From Linum tenue (Eukaryota; Streptophyta; Magnoliopsida; Malpighiales; Linaceae): a DNA stretch of 64,000 nt. Positions 19,757 to 30,500 of the stretch are shown one piece after another. The position numbers and the translations under genes are program-made. Below the pieces are notes generated by a model. It ran no database searches. It worked only from the letters and a program-made list of their open reading frames with translations, and had not been told where the DNA came from. The stretch covers positions 34,648,002-34,712,001 of the forward strand of contig CAMGYJ010000005.1 of NCBI GenBank assembly GCA_946122785.1, read 5' to 3'. Every line of letters starts with the position of its first letter. The stretch's first letter is position 1.

Positions 19757-22700
19757 TCAATCACAGAAACAAATAAGAGTAAATAATCTAACTATAAAAC
19801 AGGAAAGCAAAGCAATTAAATGACACAAATCAAAGGTAGTCATCAATGCCTGTAGAGACCTTAAACCAAGCTCATAGCATAGAAAAGTAAATCGATCTAA
19901 GGGTAGAGGCGTAGTAAAAAGGCCAGCCAGCTGAAATTCAATCGGTATATGCTGCAAAGCAAGGATGTGAGATGAAACAAGATCACGAATGAAGTGGTAT
20001 TTAATTTTGATATGCTTTGTGCGAGAATGTTGCACCAGATTTTTCATCATGCATATAGTACTAGTATTGTCACAGAATAATGGGATGCAAGACATATCTA
20101 AACCATAGTCAGCAAGCTTGCTTTTTAGCCAAATTAATTGAGTGCTACAACTCCCAACAGCTATATATTTTGCCTCTACTGTAGAGAGGGCAACAACCCC
20201 CTGTTTTTTGCAAACCAAGAAACAAGACAAGTACCAACCAGTTGACACGTACCTGTTGTGCTTTACCGGTCAGTTAGACTGCCGGCAAAGTCAGTATCGC
20301 TATAACCAACCAAATCGAAGGTTTCTTGTTTAGGATACCAGAGACCGACATCTATAGTGCCCTTTAAATAGCGAAAAATCCGTTTAACAGCAGACACATG
20401 ACTTTCTTTGGGTTGAATTGGAACCAAGCATAGATACAGACACTGTACTGAATATCAGGTATGCTGGCAGTTAAATACAATAAAGATCCAATCATCCCTC
20501 GATACTTCTATTCATCAATAGTAATTCCATTCTCGTCTCGATCTAACTTTAAATTTGCAGCCATAGGAGTGGGGCTGGAATTTAAAGAAGTCATGTCAAA
20601 TTTGGAAAGCATGGAATGGATATACTTGGATTGGTTTATGAATATGCCATGAGCAGATTGTTTAATCTGTAATCCAAGGAAGAACTTAAGTTCACCCATC
20701 ATGCTCATCTCAAAGATAGATGTCATAGACTCACAGAATGCAGTGCATAAGGCAATATTAGTGGATCCAAAAACGATATCATCAACATATATTTGAACAA
20801 GCAGAATGTCGTTCTGAGTATGTTGAATGAATAACGTTTTGTCAATAGTACCCTGACTGAAGTTATATTTTTTAAGAGAAGTTGTAAGACGCTCAAACCA
20901 TGCCCGAGGGGCTTGTTTAAGACCATAGAGAGCGTTATTTAACTTATAGACATGATCAGGATATCTATAGTCAATGAATCCCGGTGGTTGAGCAACATAC
21001 ACATCTTGAGAAATCACACCGTTTAAAAAAGCACTTTTGACATCCATTTGAAATAAAGGGAAGTTAAAGAAACATGCAAAAGCACACAGCAAGCGAATGG
21101 ATTCAAGTCTAGCGACAGGGGCAAAAATTTCGTCAAAGTCAATGCCCTCATCTTGACAGTATCCTTGGGAAACTAGACGAGATTTATTTTAAATGATATC
21201 CCCATCTTCATTTGACTTGTTTTTATAGATCCACTTTGTTCCTATAACAGTCACGTTTGGTGGGCGGGGAACCAAGTCCCAGACCATTAGATGCTCAAAC
21301 TAAGCAAGTTCTTCTAGCATAGATAACCCCCATTCCTCATCATTCAATGTCTCTTTGTAATTTTTAGGTTCAAACTAAGCGATATAGGCAAATTGACCAG
21401 GAATATACTTACCTTGAGTACGAAGACCATCAAACAGGTTTCCTATGATATGACTTTCAGGGTGACGTTTTTGTATATGTGCTGGAGCTTTGGGAATGAC
21501 TGGCGTGTCCCGGGAATGCGGTTCTGGCAAAGCAGTAGGTCTGGATGTGTTTGAGATAGGTGGATTCGGTGCGAACAGCATGTCTGAGGTACTCTCGTGA
21601 GTAGAACTTAAAGGAGACAACATTTATGCAAAATCAAAAGGGGCAGCAACATCTTCTCCGAGCTCGAGAGAAGGGTTAGTGTCATCAAAGCGAACATGAA
21701 CCGATTCCTCAACTCTCTTAGACTTCTTATTGAATACACGGTAAGCTTGTCCTTTCACAGAGTATCCTAGAAAAATGGCTTCATCTGACTTAGCGTCGAA
21801 TTTGCCGAGATTCTCCTTAGTGTTTAGCACAAAACAACGACAACCAAATGGGTGAAATAAGAAATACTGGGCTGTTTATTTTTAAATAACTCATAGGAAT
21901 TTTTTTTCCAAATATTTTCGAACTAAAACACGATTCCCCACGTAGCACGCAGTGCTTACAGCCTCATCCCAGAAATGTTTGGGTAACCCATATTCAAGTA
22001 ACATGGTGCGAGCGCATTCAATGAGAGTACGATTCTTGCACTCCACCACTCCATTATGTTGAGGAGTGTGTGGGGCAGAGAACGTATGGAGAATCTCAGT
22101 CTGGTTACAGAAGCTCTCAAATTCGTCTGAGATAAACTCCCCTCCATTATCACTTTTGATAATTTCAATTCTCCCTTCAAACAGCATAGTAAAAGTTTTA
22201 AATTTTAAAAATGTTTCATCTGTGGGAAAGAAAATAAACCCACGTATATCTTGAATAATCATCCACAAGAACAAAAGCATAATTCTTGCCTCCTAAACCC
22301 GTTACTTTACAGGGACCAAAAAGGTCCATATGAATCAGTTCTAGAACTGATTTTGATGTAACTCCTTGCTTAGGTTTAAAACTTTTCTTTGTGTGTTTAC
22401 CAGCAACACACGAACTACAAAAGAAATCCGATCGCTCTTTTAAAATATGCGTTCCACAAACCAAAGCAGATTTGGACAACTTGGATAACTTTTGTAAGCT
22501 GATATGCCCTAGCTTATGATGCCAGAGCATCTCTAACTGATGGTTAGCAATCAAGCACGTTTCACTGGCCAAATTGCTTAGATTTATCACATACATATTA
22601 TTAAACCGATTTCCCACAAATACAGTGGAGTTATCTTGAGATCTTGTCACTAGACAGTGAGAAGCCTCAAAGACCAGTTTATTGCCATTGCTGCAAAGTT

Positions 22701-23271
22701 GAATAATGGACAGTAAATTGTGCTTCAAACCCTCTACAAGGAGAACATTGTGAATAATAGGTCGAGGTTTTGTGCCTATAGTTCCACTGCCTATTATTTT
22801 ACCAAAATTATTGTCACCAAAGGTTACCCAACCACCATTTTTGGGCGATCGAGTAGAAAATAGGTGACTTTTACCAGTCATATGGTGTGAACAACCACTG
22901 TCCATATACCATTGATGATCAGAATCAGTGGAAGAATCTAACGTAACAATTTTAAAGGATAATTCAGAGTTGGAATGTGAACTATTACCTTCTGTTACCT
23001 GTTTGTTATCGAAGTCCGACTCGTAGTCACTCCAGGACGCAAGCATAGCGCGCTCCTTTGCCTTTATGGTTAGAGGGCAGTTGGCACGCATGTGTCCTGG
23101 TTTGCCACATTTGTAACAACATTGTGGGTCCTTCTCGTGAGAACCTGCACTTAACTCTTTAGTCTGCTGTGAATGCAGCCTATCATGGGAGAATGATTTG
23201 TTACGATCATAAAAGCCAGGTTTGTTTAATTCTCCACCTCGACGTTTCTGCTCAGACTTATACTTGAGCAT
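19757..23271 (-). pseudogene. Sirevirus-type pol (protease, integrase, RT, RNase H), degenerate
   Basis: Domain order on the minus strand. The Gag zinc knuckle CYKCGKPGHMRANC lies near 23090-23135. A protease-like WYMDSGCSHHMTG follows, with the catalytic DSG. Integrase comes next, with LWHHKLGHISLQKL and HMDLFGPCKV and a DDE core at about 21891-22330. Reverse transcriptase (20508-21092) keeps VQIYVDDIVFGSTN. RNase H (19757-20248) contains FCDNTSTICMMKN and HSRTKHIKIKYHFIRD. Stops and frameshifts separate the parts. The portion from 20610 upward is repeated in the second duplication unit. Confidence 0.85.
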
Positions 23272-23406
23272 TCTATGAAACTTTTGACTGACTAAAGCAA
23301 ACTCTTTGTTAAATTTCGTGTCATTATCTGACTCATATTCCTGAACTTGAGAATGAAAAGCTAAGGTTCGCCTGCGTTTATCATCATGACCAACCTGCTT
23401 AATAAC

Positions 23407-24030
23407 TTATTCATGACTAAGCAACGACCTGATTAATTCATCTATAGGCAAGGTATTGAGATTACGAGCTTCTTCTATAGCCGTCCGTTTGGGCAACCAT
23501 TCCTTAGGAAGTGACCTAAGAATTTTTCTAATCAGGTCTTTAGTAACAAAGGTTTTACCTAAACCCTTTAGCTTATTGATTAAAACGGTGAATCGAGAGT
23601 ACATGTCATGAATACTCTCCCCTACCAGCATGTCGAAGGCCTCATGTTCGTGCATGAGGAGATCGATGCAAGTCTCCTTGATGTTTGATGTGCCCTCATA
23701 CGTCGTTTGTAGAGTCCGCCAGATTTCGCGAGCGGTGTCGCAGTTCTCAACCTTGTCGGCTTCGTTGGGCACCATGGCGGACTGGAGAATATGCATTGCT
23801 CGCTGGTTGAGCTGAGCGCTCTTCTTCTGGGCGGCAGACCACAGATTCTATTTGTCATCATTCATCGCGATCAGACCATCACGAACCACCAGTCAGAGGT
23901 CTTCCTCTACACCCCATAGAAACGTCTTCATACGTTTCTTCCATGCCGTTGAATTTGAGCCGGTGAAAATCGGTGGGTGATTATACGAAGCTTGGCCAAA
24001 GTTTGAGGAAGCCATCATCTGGATCTGTCT
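23407..24030 (-). pseudogene. Sirevirus-type Gag, unit 1 copy
   Basis: It is homologous to the intact-looking frame 43514-44122. The N-terminal third is broken by a stop near 23850. The rest holds the UBN2-type Gag helices (IWRTLQTTYEGTSNIKE, KILRSLPKEW). The zinc knuckle follows in the next frame near 23100. It would form the particle shell if intact. Confidence 0.75.
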
Positions 24031-24066
24031 TGGCAGTAATTAGCTTATTCAAGTACTGGCTCTGAT

Positions 24067-24826
24067 GGGCATTGCTATTTGTCGCCCTAAAATATCTTAT
24101 TCGTCGCCCTAATTTTATTAAAATGACTTAAATACCCTTAGCTTAATTGTTGTCTTTCAAAACTGCCACTGGAAGGGCCGTAAGGATTAAACACCCATCT
24201 CCGGCGAGTTGGGACAGAGGGATTGATTAGACCAACTTAACCTAATAAAAATACAACTTAGCTTAATTCTTGGATTTCTTCTTTTATCTTACAACAATTG
24301 TTGCGATCTAGCTACGGTCACGCCACTCGGCTAGGAAGGTCAAGATGAATGCCAGCAAGGGTAGAGGAAAAGTGAAGCAAGCTAGTTTAGAAGGTTGTTC
24401 AGACAACTCTATTTATGTCATTTGATTTAGAACCTCATCTGCACCGATTGATATTGGACCTACGACCCTGTTTATGTCATTTCTGGGGTTATCAGCTCGT
24501 TTTGCCTTGCCCAGATTCAAGCTTTTCTTCTACCTTAATATATAAGATCCTATTTTAACCTAAGAACACACAACAACCAATGGCCGACTCCGGCAGTAGA
24601 AGCAGAGCACCAGCGGCGGTAGGTTGAAGCGGGTAGCTGCCGGAGAGAAGAATCTCACAGTGACAACAGCGTTCGGGTTGAGTTACACGACAGCTAGGCA
24701 GGAGGCAGGGTAAATAATTGTTTGTTTAGGGTTTTGGTTATAAATTGGGGTTAGAGGGTAAGATTGTCAATTTGGTGCACTTTAGGGCGATAAAATTTGA
24801 ATTTTAGGGCGACGAATAGCGATTCA
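24067..24826. mobile_element. 760-bp non-autonomous Mutator-like element
   Basis: It is flanked by a perfect 9-bp duplication GGCTCTGAT (24058-24066 and 24827-24835), the length typical of Mutator. The ends are inverted: GGGCATTGCTATTTGTCGCC on the left and, as reverse complement of the right end, TGAATCGCTATTCGTCGCCC. Each end contains the TCGCCCT word twice. The same end sequence occurs on the 7.2-kb MULE at 46342-53554. The inside has no transposase. A GC-richer stretch around 24590-24700 may be captured host sequence. The empty site is seen at 44160-44175. Confidence 0.93.
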
Positions 24827-24841
24827 GGCTCTGATACCACT

Positions 24842-25644
24842 TATGAAAAGACACAGAAGAATTTTAGGGATTTTGACCAAGTACGATACAGAAAAGAAAG
24901 AAGGAAAAACAAAGAAGAAGAAGGCTTCTGTTTCTCATCCAAAGAGACTTGTAAATGGGATAAAAAAAGGCAAAGCCGAAAGCGAAATAAAAGTAAATGA
25001 AAATAAGAAGGAACGGGGGCTTGAGCTACAAAGCCCAACCGAAAAATGTAACAAAACCAATAGCACACTGCTTGTCTGCAACCTTGACCTGTCGAAGCAA
25101 AAACAGAGCAGAGGCAAAAACATAGTCGAAGAACATGGAACACAGAACAAGAACCGTAAGAGCAGTAAAAAGAAAGGCAACACACGATTTAACGAGGTTC
25201 CCTAACTACTGATACTCCTCGTCTCGGAAATAGCACTTGCTATTTTCCGAGAGACTCTTTTTTTTTATCAAGATTTTTCCTATCAAGCAAAAGAAAAAGA
25301 AACAAAGTAACGAATCTGTAAAACCGAACAACCACCAGCCCATATCACAATCCGATCTGTAGAAACCCTCAACAGCTAAGAACCTCTTCCCCTAAACTGT
25401 TGATGACCTTGTAATTAAAAGACCAGCCCTCTACCGCTCTCTTTTTCTCAGTTACAAACCTTACTTTTACAATCGAGATACACTGAATATAAAGGCAGAG
25501 CAAAGTATCTGTTGAGAAGACCAAGCTAGCCGTTGCTGATTTTCCGACTGAATTGCTTCTTCTGAGATGACACCTTCATTAGACGAATGAATCTTGAAAA
25601 CTTACCAAAGGAGGATCAATCGTCTACTCTTATTTTGTTCAACA
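24842..25644 (-). repeat. 5' LTR of the Sirevirus-type element, unit 1
   Basis: 803 bp, next to the tRNA-Met primer-binding site. It is followed by TSD CGTGT and then the LINE-derived flank that is also found next to the LTR in unit 2. Confidence 0.9.
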
Positions 25645-25649
25645 CGTGT

Positions 25650-26340
25650 CGCCATGAGGTGGGCTGCTTCATTTGCTGAACGTCTAGCAAATCGGACTAC
25701 GTTTGCAGCCCTTACTCTGAGCGCTTGGCGGATACTTTTGCAAAGTGTCCCAAGCTCTGTCCTGATCTCAAAGAGTCCAAAGCTCCCTTGATTTTAAACT
25801 ATGATAAAAGTGGCTTGATCAAGTCAATTTCCATGCACACCCTAGTAAATTTTCCACGAGCCCCATACTCAGTTGCTCTAACCACCCTTATGATTAAACC
25901 TATTAACTCAACTATTCTCAAGACAACTTCCTTATTGATAAATTCAATGAGTAGATCAGGGAGTTGTACCCACACCATTGTCCTTTTCACCTATGCTTTC
26001 CACGGATTAAAGCCCCTATACCAACATGAGACTGTGAGGTAAGTTGTTCTGAGAATCTAGTGGCTGCCATTGGTAGCCAACTCATAGTCTTGCTATTGGC
26101 GAAATCGAAAGAGATAACACCCATTGTTCATGTCAGATATCTGAAGACCACCATGTTTCGCCCATAGAAAATATAAGCGTACCGACAGTGCTTGGTACGA
26201 GGCATTCCTTCCCAACTCCTTGACGACCACAACTGATCGTCACTCTCTTCTCCATCTCCTCCACATTCAACAGGACGTAGGGCATTTAGGATCCCGCATA
26301 GTTTCATCAATGAAATCATCCTCTTCCTTATCCGCTACCG
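25650..26340 (-). pseudogene. LINE remnant (DUF4283/zf-CCHC_4 ORF1 plus RNase H tail), unit 1
   Basis: The minus-strand translation (about 26340 to 25790) follows the DUF4283 and zf-CCHC_4 region of plant LINE ORF1: a YLFRF segment, FNPWKA, VWVQLPDLLIEF, RGKFTRVCMEIDL and KPLL. Directly after, at about 25750-25650, one frame reads VVRFARRSANEAAHLMATR, the end of an RVT_3 RNase H domain. The whole reverse transcriptase between them is missing, so this is an internally deleted LINE. Stops are scattered. The same remnant stands at 45126-45820. Confidence 0.6.
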
Positions 26341-26849
26341 CGACACCTTCCGAATCTGATTCAAACATTAATAAAATTCATCTTAGGTATTTTTATTTTA
26401 TTTTTACGTCTAATTAAAAACGAGTTACCATCATGATTGGTATATGAACTCCCTAATGTTCTGCCTATGTTTTTCCCGTGTCCATGCGTAGGTAGGTTAT
26501 GTAATTGGTAGGTTGATATGGTTATGTGTAAGTTGGTGATTGGTGAATACAGGTGATTATACCAAATTTGCTTTCGATCAGGGCTTTTTCGATCAAACAT
26601 TCTTAATGAAAATGCGCAACTTATTGGAAAAGGGTTACCAATTTCTAACTATAAAATATGTTATGTGAATTAACTATTTAAATTGTTACTTTCTAACTAA
26701 TTTATTTGATATTAATAAATTTTCACTTTTTTCATGTATTGAAACAAATCAGTTGTACCACTAATGATATAATGACTTACCGATTCGAACCGGTTTCATT
26801 CACAACCTTCATTCACATTCACACACGCCCAACTCTATAACGAACATTT
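26341..26849. other. AT-rich spacer
   Basis: No gene seen. It is matched by 45830-46332 in the second unit with small indels, which helps align the two units. Confidence 0.5.
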
Positions 26850-27237
26850 AGGGTAAATGCCACATTTGGTCATTGAGATTACTAAATTGTGTCATGTTTA
26901 ATCACTAGAAAAATTTAATATCACTTTTGGTCACTCGAATTACTGAAATAAGTCACATTTAGTCACTCTCCCGTTAGTTTCCGTCCAACTTCATTAATGG
27001 AGTTGGACGGAAACTAACAGGAGAGTGACTAAATGTGACCTGTTTCAGTAATTCGAGTGACTAAATGTGACACATTTCAGTAATTTGAGTGACCGGAGTT
27101 GGACTACGGCTAACGGGAGAGTGACTAAATGTGACCTGTTTCAGTAATTCGAGTGACCAAAATTGATATTAAAATTTTCTAGTGATTAAACATGACACGA
27201 TTTAGTAATCTCAATGACCAAATATGACATTTACCCC
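26850..27237. mobile_element. MITE copy B in the upstream region of IleRS copy 1
   Basis: A 388-bp element is flanked by AACATTT (26843-26849 and 27238-27244). The matching locus near 46300 holds the empty site with one AACATTT, so the insertion followed the duplication or was lost from unit 2. TIRs exceed 60 bp (GGGTAAATG and TTTGGTCATTGAGATTACT). An inner inverted repeat around GTCCAACT..AGTTGGAC gives a strong hairpin. It is the same family as 13720-14105. Confidence 0.9.
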
Positions 27238-27402
27238 AACATTTGTTACCAAGATTGTGTTGTTAATTTATAAAATCTTATTGACTGCTTTACCGTAAAC
27301 GACTGAGTTTAATCCGAGAACCTGAATGTCCAGTGTCTTGACCTTTTCTCGGCCAGAAAAAAAGAAAACGGAAAATCAAAATCCTCTTCAGTCTTCACTT
27401 AG

Positions 27403-27410
27403 TAGGGTTT
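27403..27410 (+). promoter_or_regulatory. Telo-box-like motif in IleRS copy 1 leader
   Basis: TAGGGTTT, the complement of the plant telo box AAACCCTA, lies about 145 bp before the ATG. Telo boxes are common in promoters and leaders of plant translation-machinery genes. It is conserved at 53685-53692 in copy 2. Confidence 0.45.
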
Positions 27411-27554
27411 ACGGTGGTGCGGCGGCGATCGACGAAGACGGAGCAGAGCATCGAGGGCAAGGACTGCTTTCCGTTTGTAAGCTCCATTGTTACTGAGTTC
27501 CGCCGGCACCCCTAACTCTGCTCCTATCTTCGCATCGCAATTCTCGCGGCAAGC

Positions 27555-30500
27555 ATGGAGGAAGTCTGTGAGGGAAAGGATTTTTCATTCCCCAAGCAGG
27601 AGGAAAAGATTCTCTCTTTCTGGTCTGAAATCAAGGCCTTCGAAACTCAATTGTCCCGCACGGAATCCCTCCCGGAGTATGTTTTCTACGACGGCCCTCC
27701 CTTCGCCACCGGGCTTCCTCACTACGGCCACATCCTTGCCGGAACCATTAAAGATATCGTGACTCGCTACCAGACCACGACCGGCCACCACGTCACGCGT
27801 CGTTTTGGATGGGACTGCCATGGCTTGCCCGTCGAGAACGAGATCGACAGGAAGCTGGGGATCAAGAGAAGGGATGAGGTTCTGAAAATGGGGATTGATA
27901 AGTACAATGACGAGTGCAGGAGCATTGTGACTCGTTACGTTGAGGAATGGGAGAAGGTTATCACGAGGACAGGGCGTTGGATTGATTTCAAGAATGATTA
28001 CAAGACCATGGATTTGAAGTTCATGGAGAGTGTTTGGTGGGTTTTCTCGCAGCTTTGGGACAAAGGTCTCGTTTATAAAGGTTTCAAGGTTGGATAAACC
28101 CCATGCTTGTGTTACTCTTTAGATTATTCTTTGAAGAATGTCTGGGTTCTGACCATTTTAGGAACCACTCATCTCAATTTGATTGTTTGCAGGTCATGCC
28201 ATACAGTACTGGTTGCAAGACTGTACTATCGAATTTTGAAGCTGGCCAGAATTTTAAGGTTTTCCATTCACAGCTTCCTTTCTTTTTCTGGTGAAATTCT
28301 TTCTTCCCATTCCCGCTATTCAATCGTTACAACTTGCTGTGGCAACTGGCAATGCAGGATGTACCTGATCCAGAGATCATGGTAGCATTTCCTGTTGTGG
28401 GTGATCCTGATAATGCTGCATTTGTGGCTTGGACGACCACACCGTGGACTCTTCCTAGTAATCTTGCGCTTTGCGTCAATCCTAACTTTGATTATGTTAA
28501 GGTTAGTCCCCTTCGGCTACTGTCATTTTCTACCATGGTCAAGATGTATGATTTCAGTCAAAATAGACAGCTTCAAAGAATGTATTATACAAACCAGCTC
28601 CCCTTATTGTATTGGCTTTTAGACAGGTGTTAGTTTCCTTTGTTTTGGTGTATCCATACAAGGTTGAAGCAAAAATGTCCTGCTAGGGACCTACCCTATT
28701 AGAAAAGTTTCCTACTTGACAAAACATCCGAGCATCCATTATTTAGTACAATGGTAGAACTTGAAGCTACTTTAGCTAGGCCTATTAGCTTAGAGATTTA
28801 TAGTAGCTTTTTTATCCTATGAAAAGGGCAAGTGCTTCAAGTTGCTGAAAACCTTATTACTGGAAGCTTGTCAGCAGGTGTCCTTTTATGAGAAACGTGC
28901 CATTCAATAATTGTACTGCCAGTTTAGTATCTAATACTCAGTGGAAAAACAATGTACAGGTCCGCAGCAAGTATACTGGTAAAGTCTACGTGATTGCCGA
29001 ATGTCTCTTGTCCTCCATTCCCGTGGAGAAGCCAAAATCAAGCGATTCAAAGACATCAAGCTCCAAGACAAAGGGTGCGAAGACGGAAAAGCCAATGGAT
29101 TCATATGAATTGCTACAGAAATTTAAGGGCAGTGAACTTGTAAATAAAAAGTAAGAGTTCTGTTTTTATGAGTCTCTGAGTTTGGATTATGCTTGTTGGT
29201 GTCCTGCTGTATTCATTTAGTATACCTCATGCTTGGAAAAAAATTGGCTGCCCATTGTCGAATAATAGCTGGATCTGAGATCATTTTTGGTAATGGTTGC
29301 TAGAGAAAGACTTATAGTTGGAACCAAACTGGGTGCTGATAATTTAGTAGAGTAATAACTGAAGAATAAACAAATCGCCCTCTCCTTTGTCTAAATTTAT
29401 GACACATGGAATCGAACCTTTCCCCCCATTTAAATGCGATGGAACTTTGTTTTAACTTTTTTGACCCATTTTTGTTCTTTAAGAGGAGGTTCGGATCAGA
29501 TACGTTCTCAGTAACGTGTGCTCTTAGCTGGTGAAACCTTCATCAACTACCGTATCTTTGCAGCTCTCTTATTGCTTTTATATATCAGCATGTTAATGTA
29601 ACCACAAAATTATTCTCTGCTGCATAGATTTCCCGTCTCTCTCCCCTCCTGACATTGTTTCTGTCTTCTTTGGACGTCAAGAACAACATTTCGCTGAATT
29701 CCTGAACTTCTGAAATAAATTGAAATTGTCTCAACTCATGGTCAAGATCTCTGTTGCAGGTACGAACCACTGTTTAATTATTTCGAGGAGTTTGCTGATG
29801 CAGCATTCAGAGTTGTGGCTGATAATTATGTGACATCTGACCGCGGTACTGGAATTGTCCATTGTGCACCTGCATTTGGAGAAGATGATTACCGAGTTTG
29901 TATTGAGAATACAATAATCAATAAGGTCTGTCTGAGCCTGCATTTGGAGAAGACGATTGTCCATTTTTTTTTATTCCACAATTTTCCTCCCCCAGGCACT
30001 GTATAGTGATTATTTCTAAACTAACCAGTAGAAGGGACTTTTTTTGATTCCATCATGCTTCCCTGTTATCATAGATATATGTTTTGCTCAAGAAAATTAA
30101 TATCAGAGATGTACTTATGTGGAATGCTTTTCACTTTGTATCTCTTTATGTTTTGGTTTTCATTAACTCTATAATATTTCCTGGATTTTAGGGCGAGAAT
30201 TTGGTTGTCGCTGTCGACGATGATGGGTGCTTTACTGATAGGATTACTGATTTCAGTGGGCGCTATGTTAAGGATGCCGACAAAGATATCATCGAGGCAG
30301 TGAAGGTGAGGGCCTCGCCTGACATGGATAAAAGGATAAAAATTCTGAGTTTTTTCTCCTTTATAATTTATGTACATAATTTTCTACACCGAGTGTAAAG
30401 GAGGTCATGGTTGTAGCTTTCTTGTTCTTAGTTATTACTACAAATAAGTTTACTCTTTTCTTGATTGGCTTAAACTATCTTTAATCACCAGGAGTGGAAT

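Larger units (their letters stand above)
17556..25644 (-). mobile_element. Full-length Sirevirus-type Copia element, copy in unit 1
   Basis: TSD CGTGT at 17551-17555 and 25645-25649; LTRs at 17556-18353 and 24842-25644. The primer-binding site TGGTATCAGAGCC (minus strand, 24827-24839) matches tRNA-iMet. On the minus strand it carries Gag with a CCHC knuckle, integrase, reverse transcriptase and RNase H, then an additional ORF before the 3' LTR. The Gag style (KILRSLPKEW, AIEEARNLNTLPIDEL) and the extra ORF suit Sireviruses. The frames are interrupted by stops. A 760-bp MULE (24067-24826) is nested in it. The LTRs differ at many positions, so it is older than the Tat insertion, and it predates the tandem duplication. 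Confidence 0.9.

Noticed and set aside
24827..24839. tRNA-like word TGGTATCAGAGCC
   Set aside because: It is the 3' end complement of initiator tRNA-Met used as retrotransposon primer-binding site, with no cloverleaf around it.
28103..28633. Extra small frames within IleRS introns (and twins in copy 2)
   Set aside because: They overlap exon-intron borders, are identical in both copies only because the tract is conserved, and match nothing.
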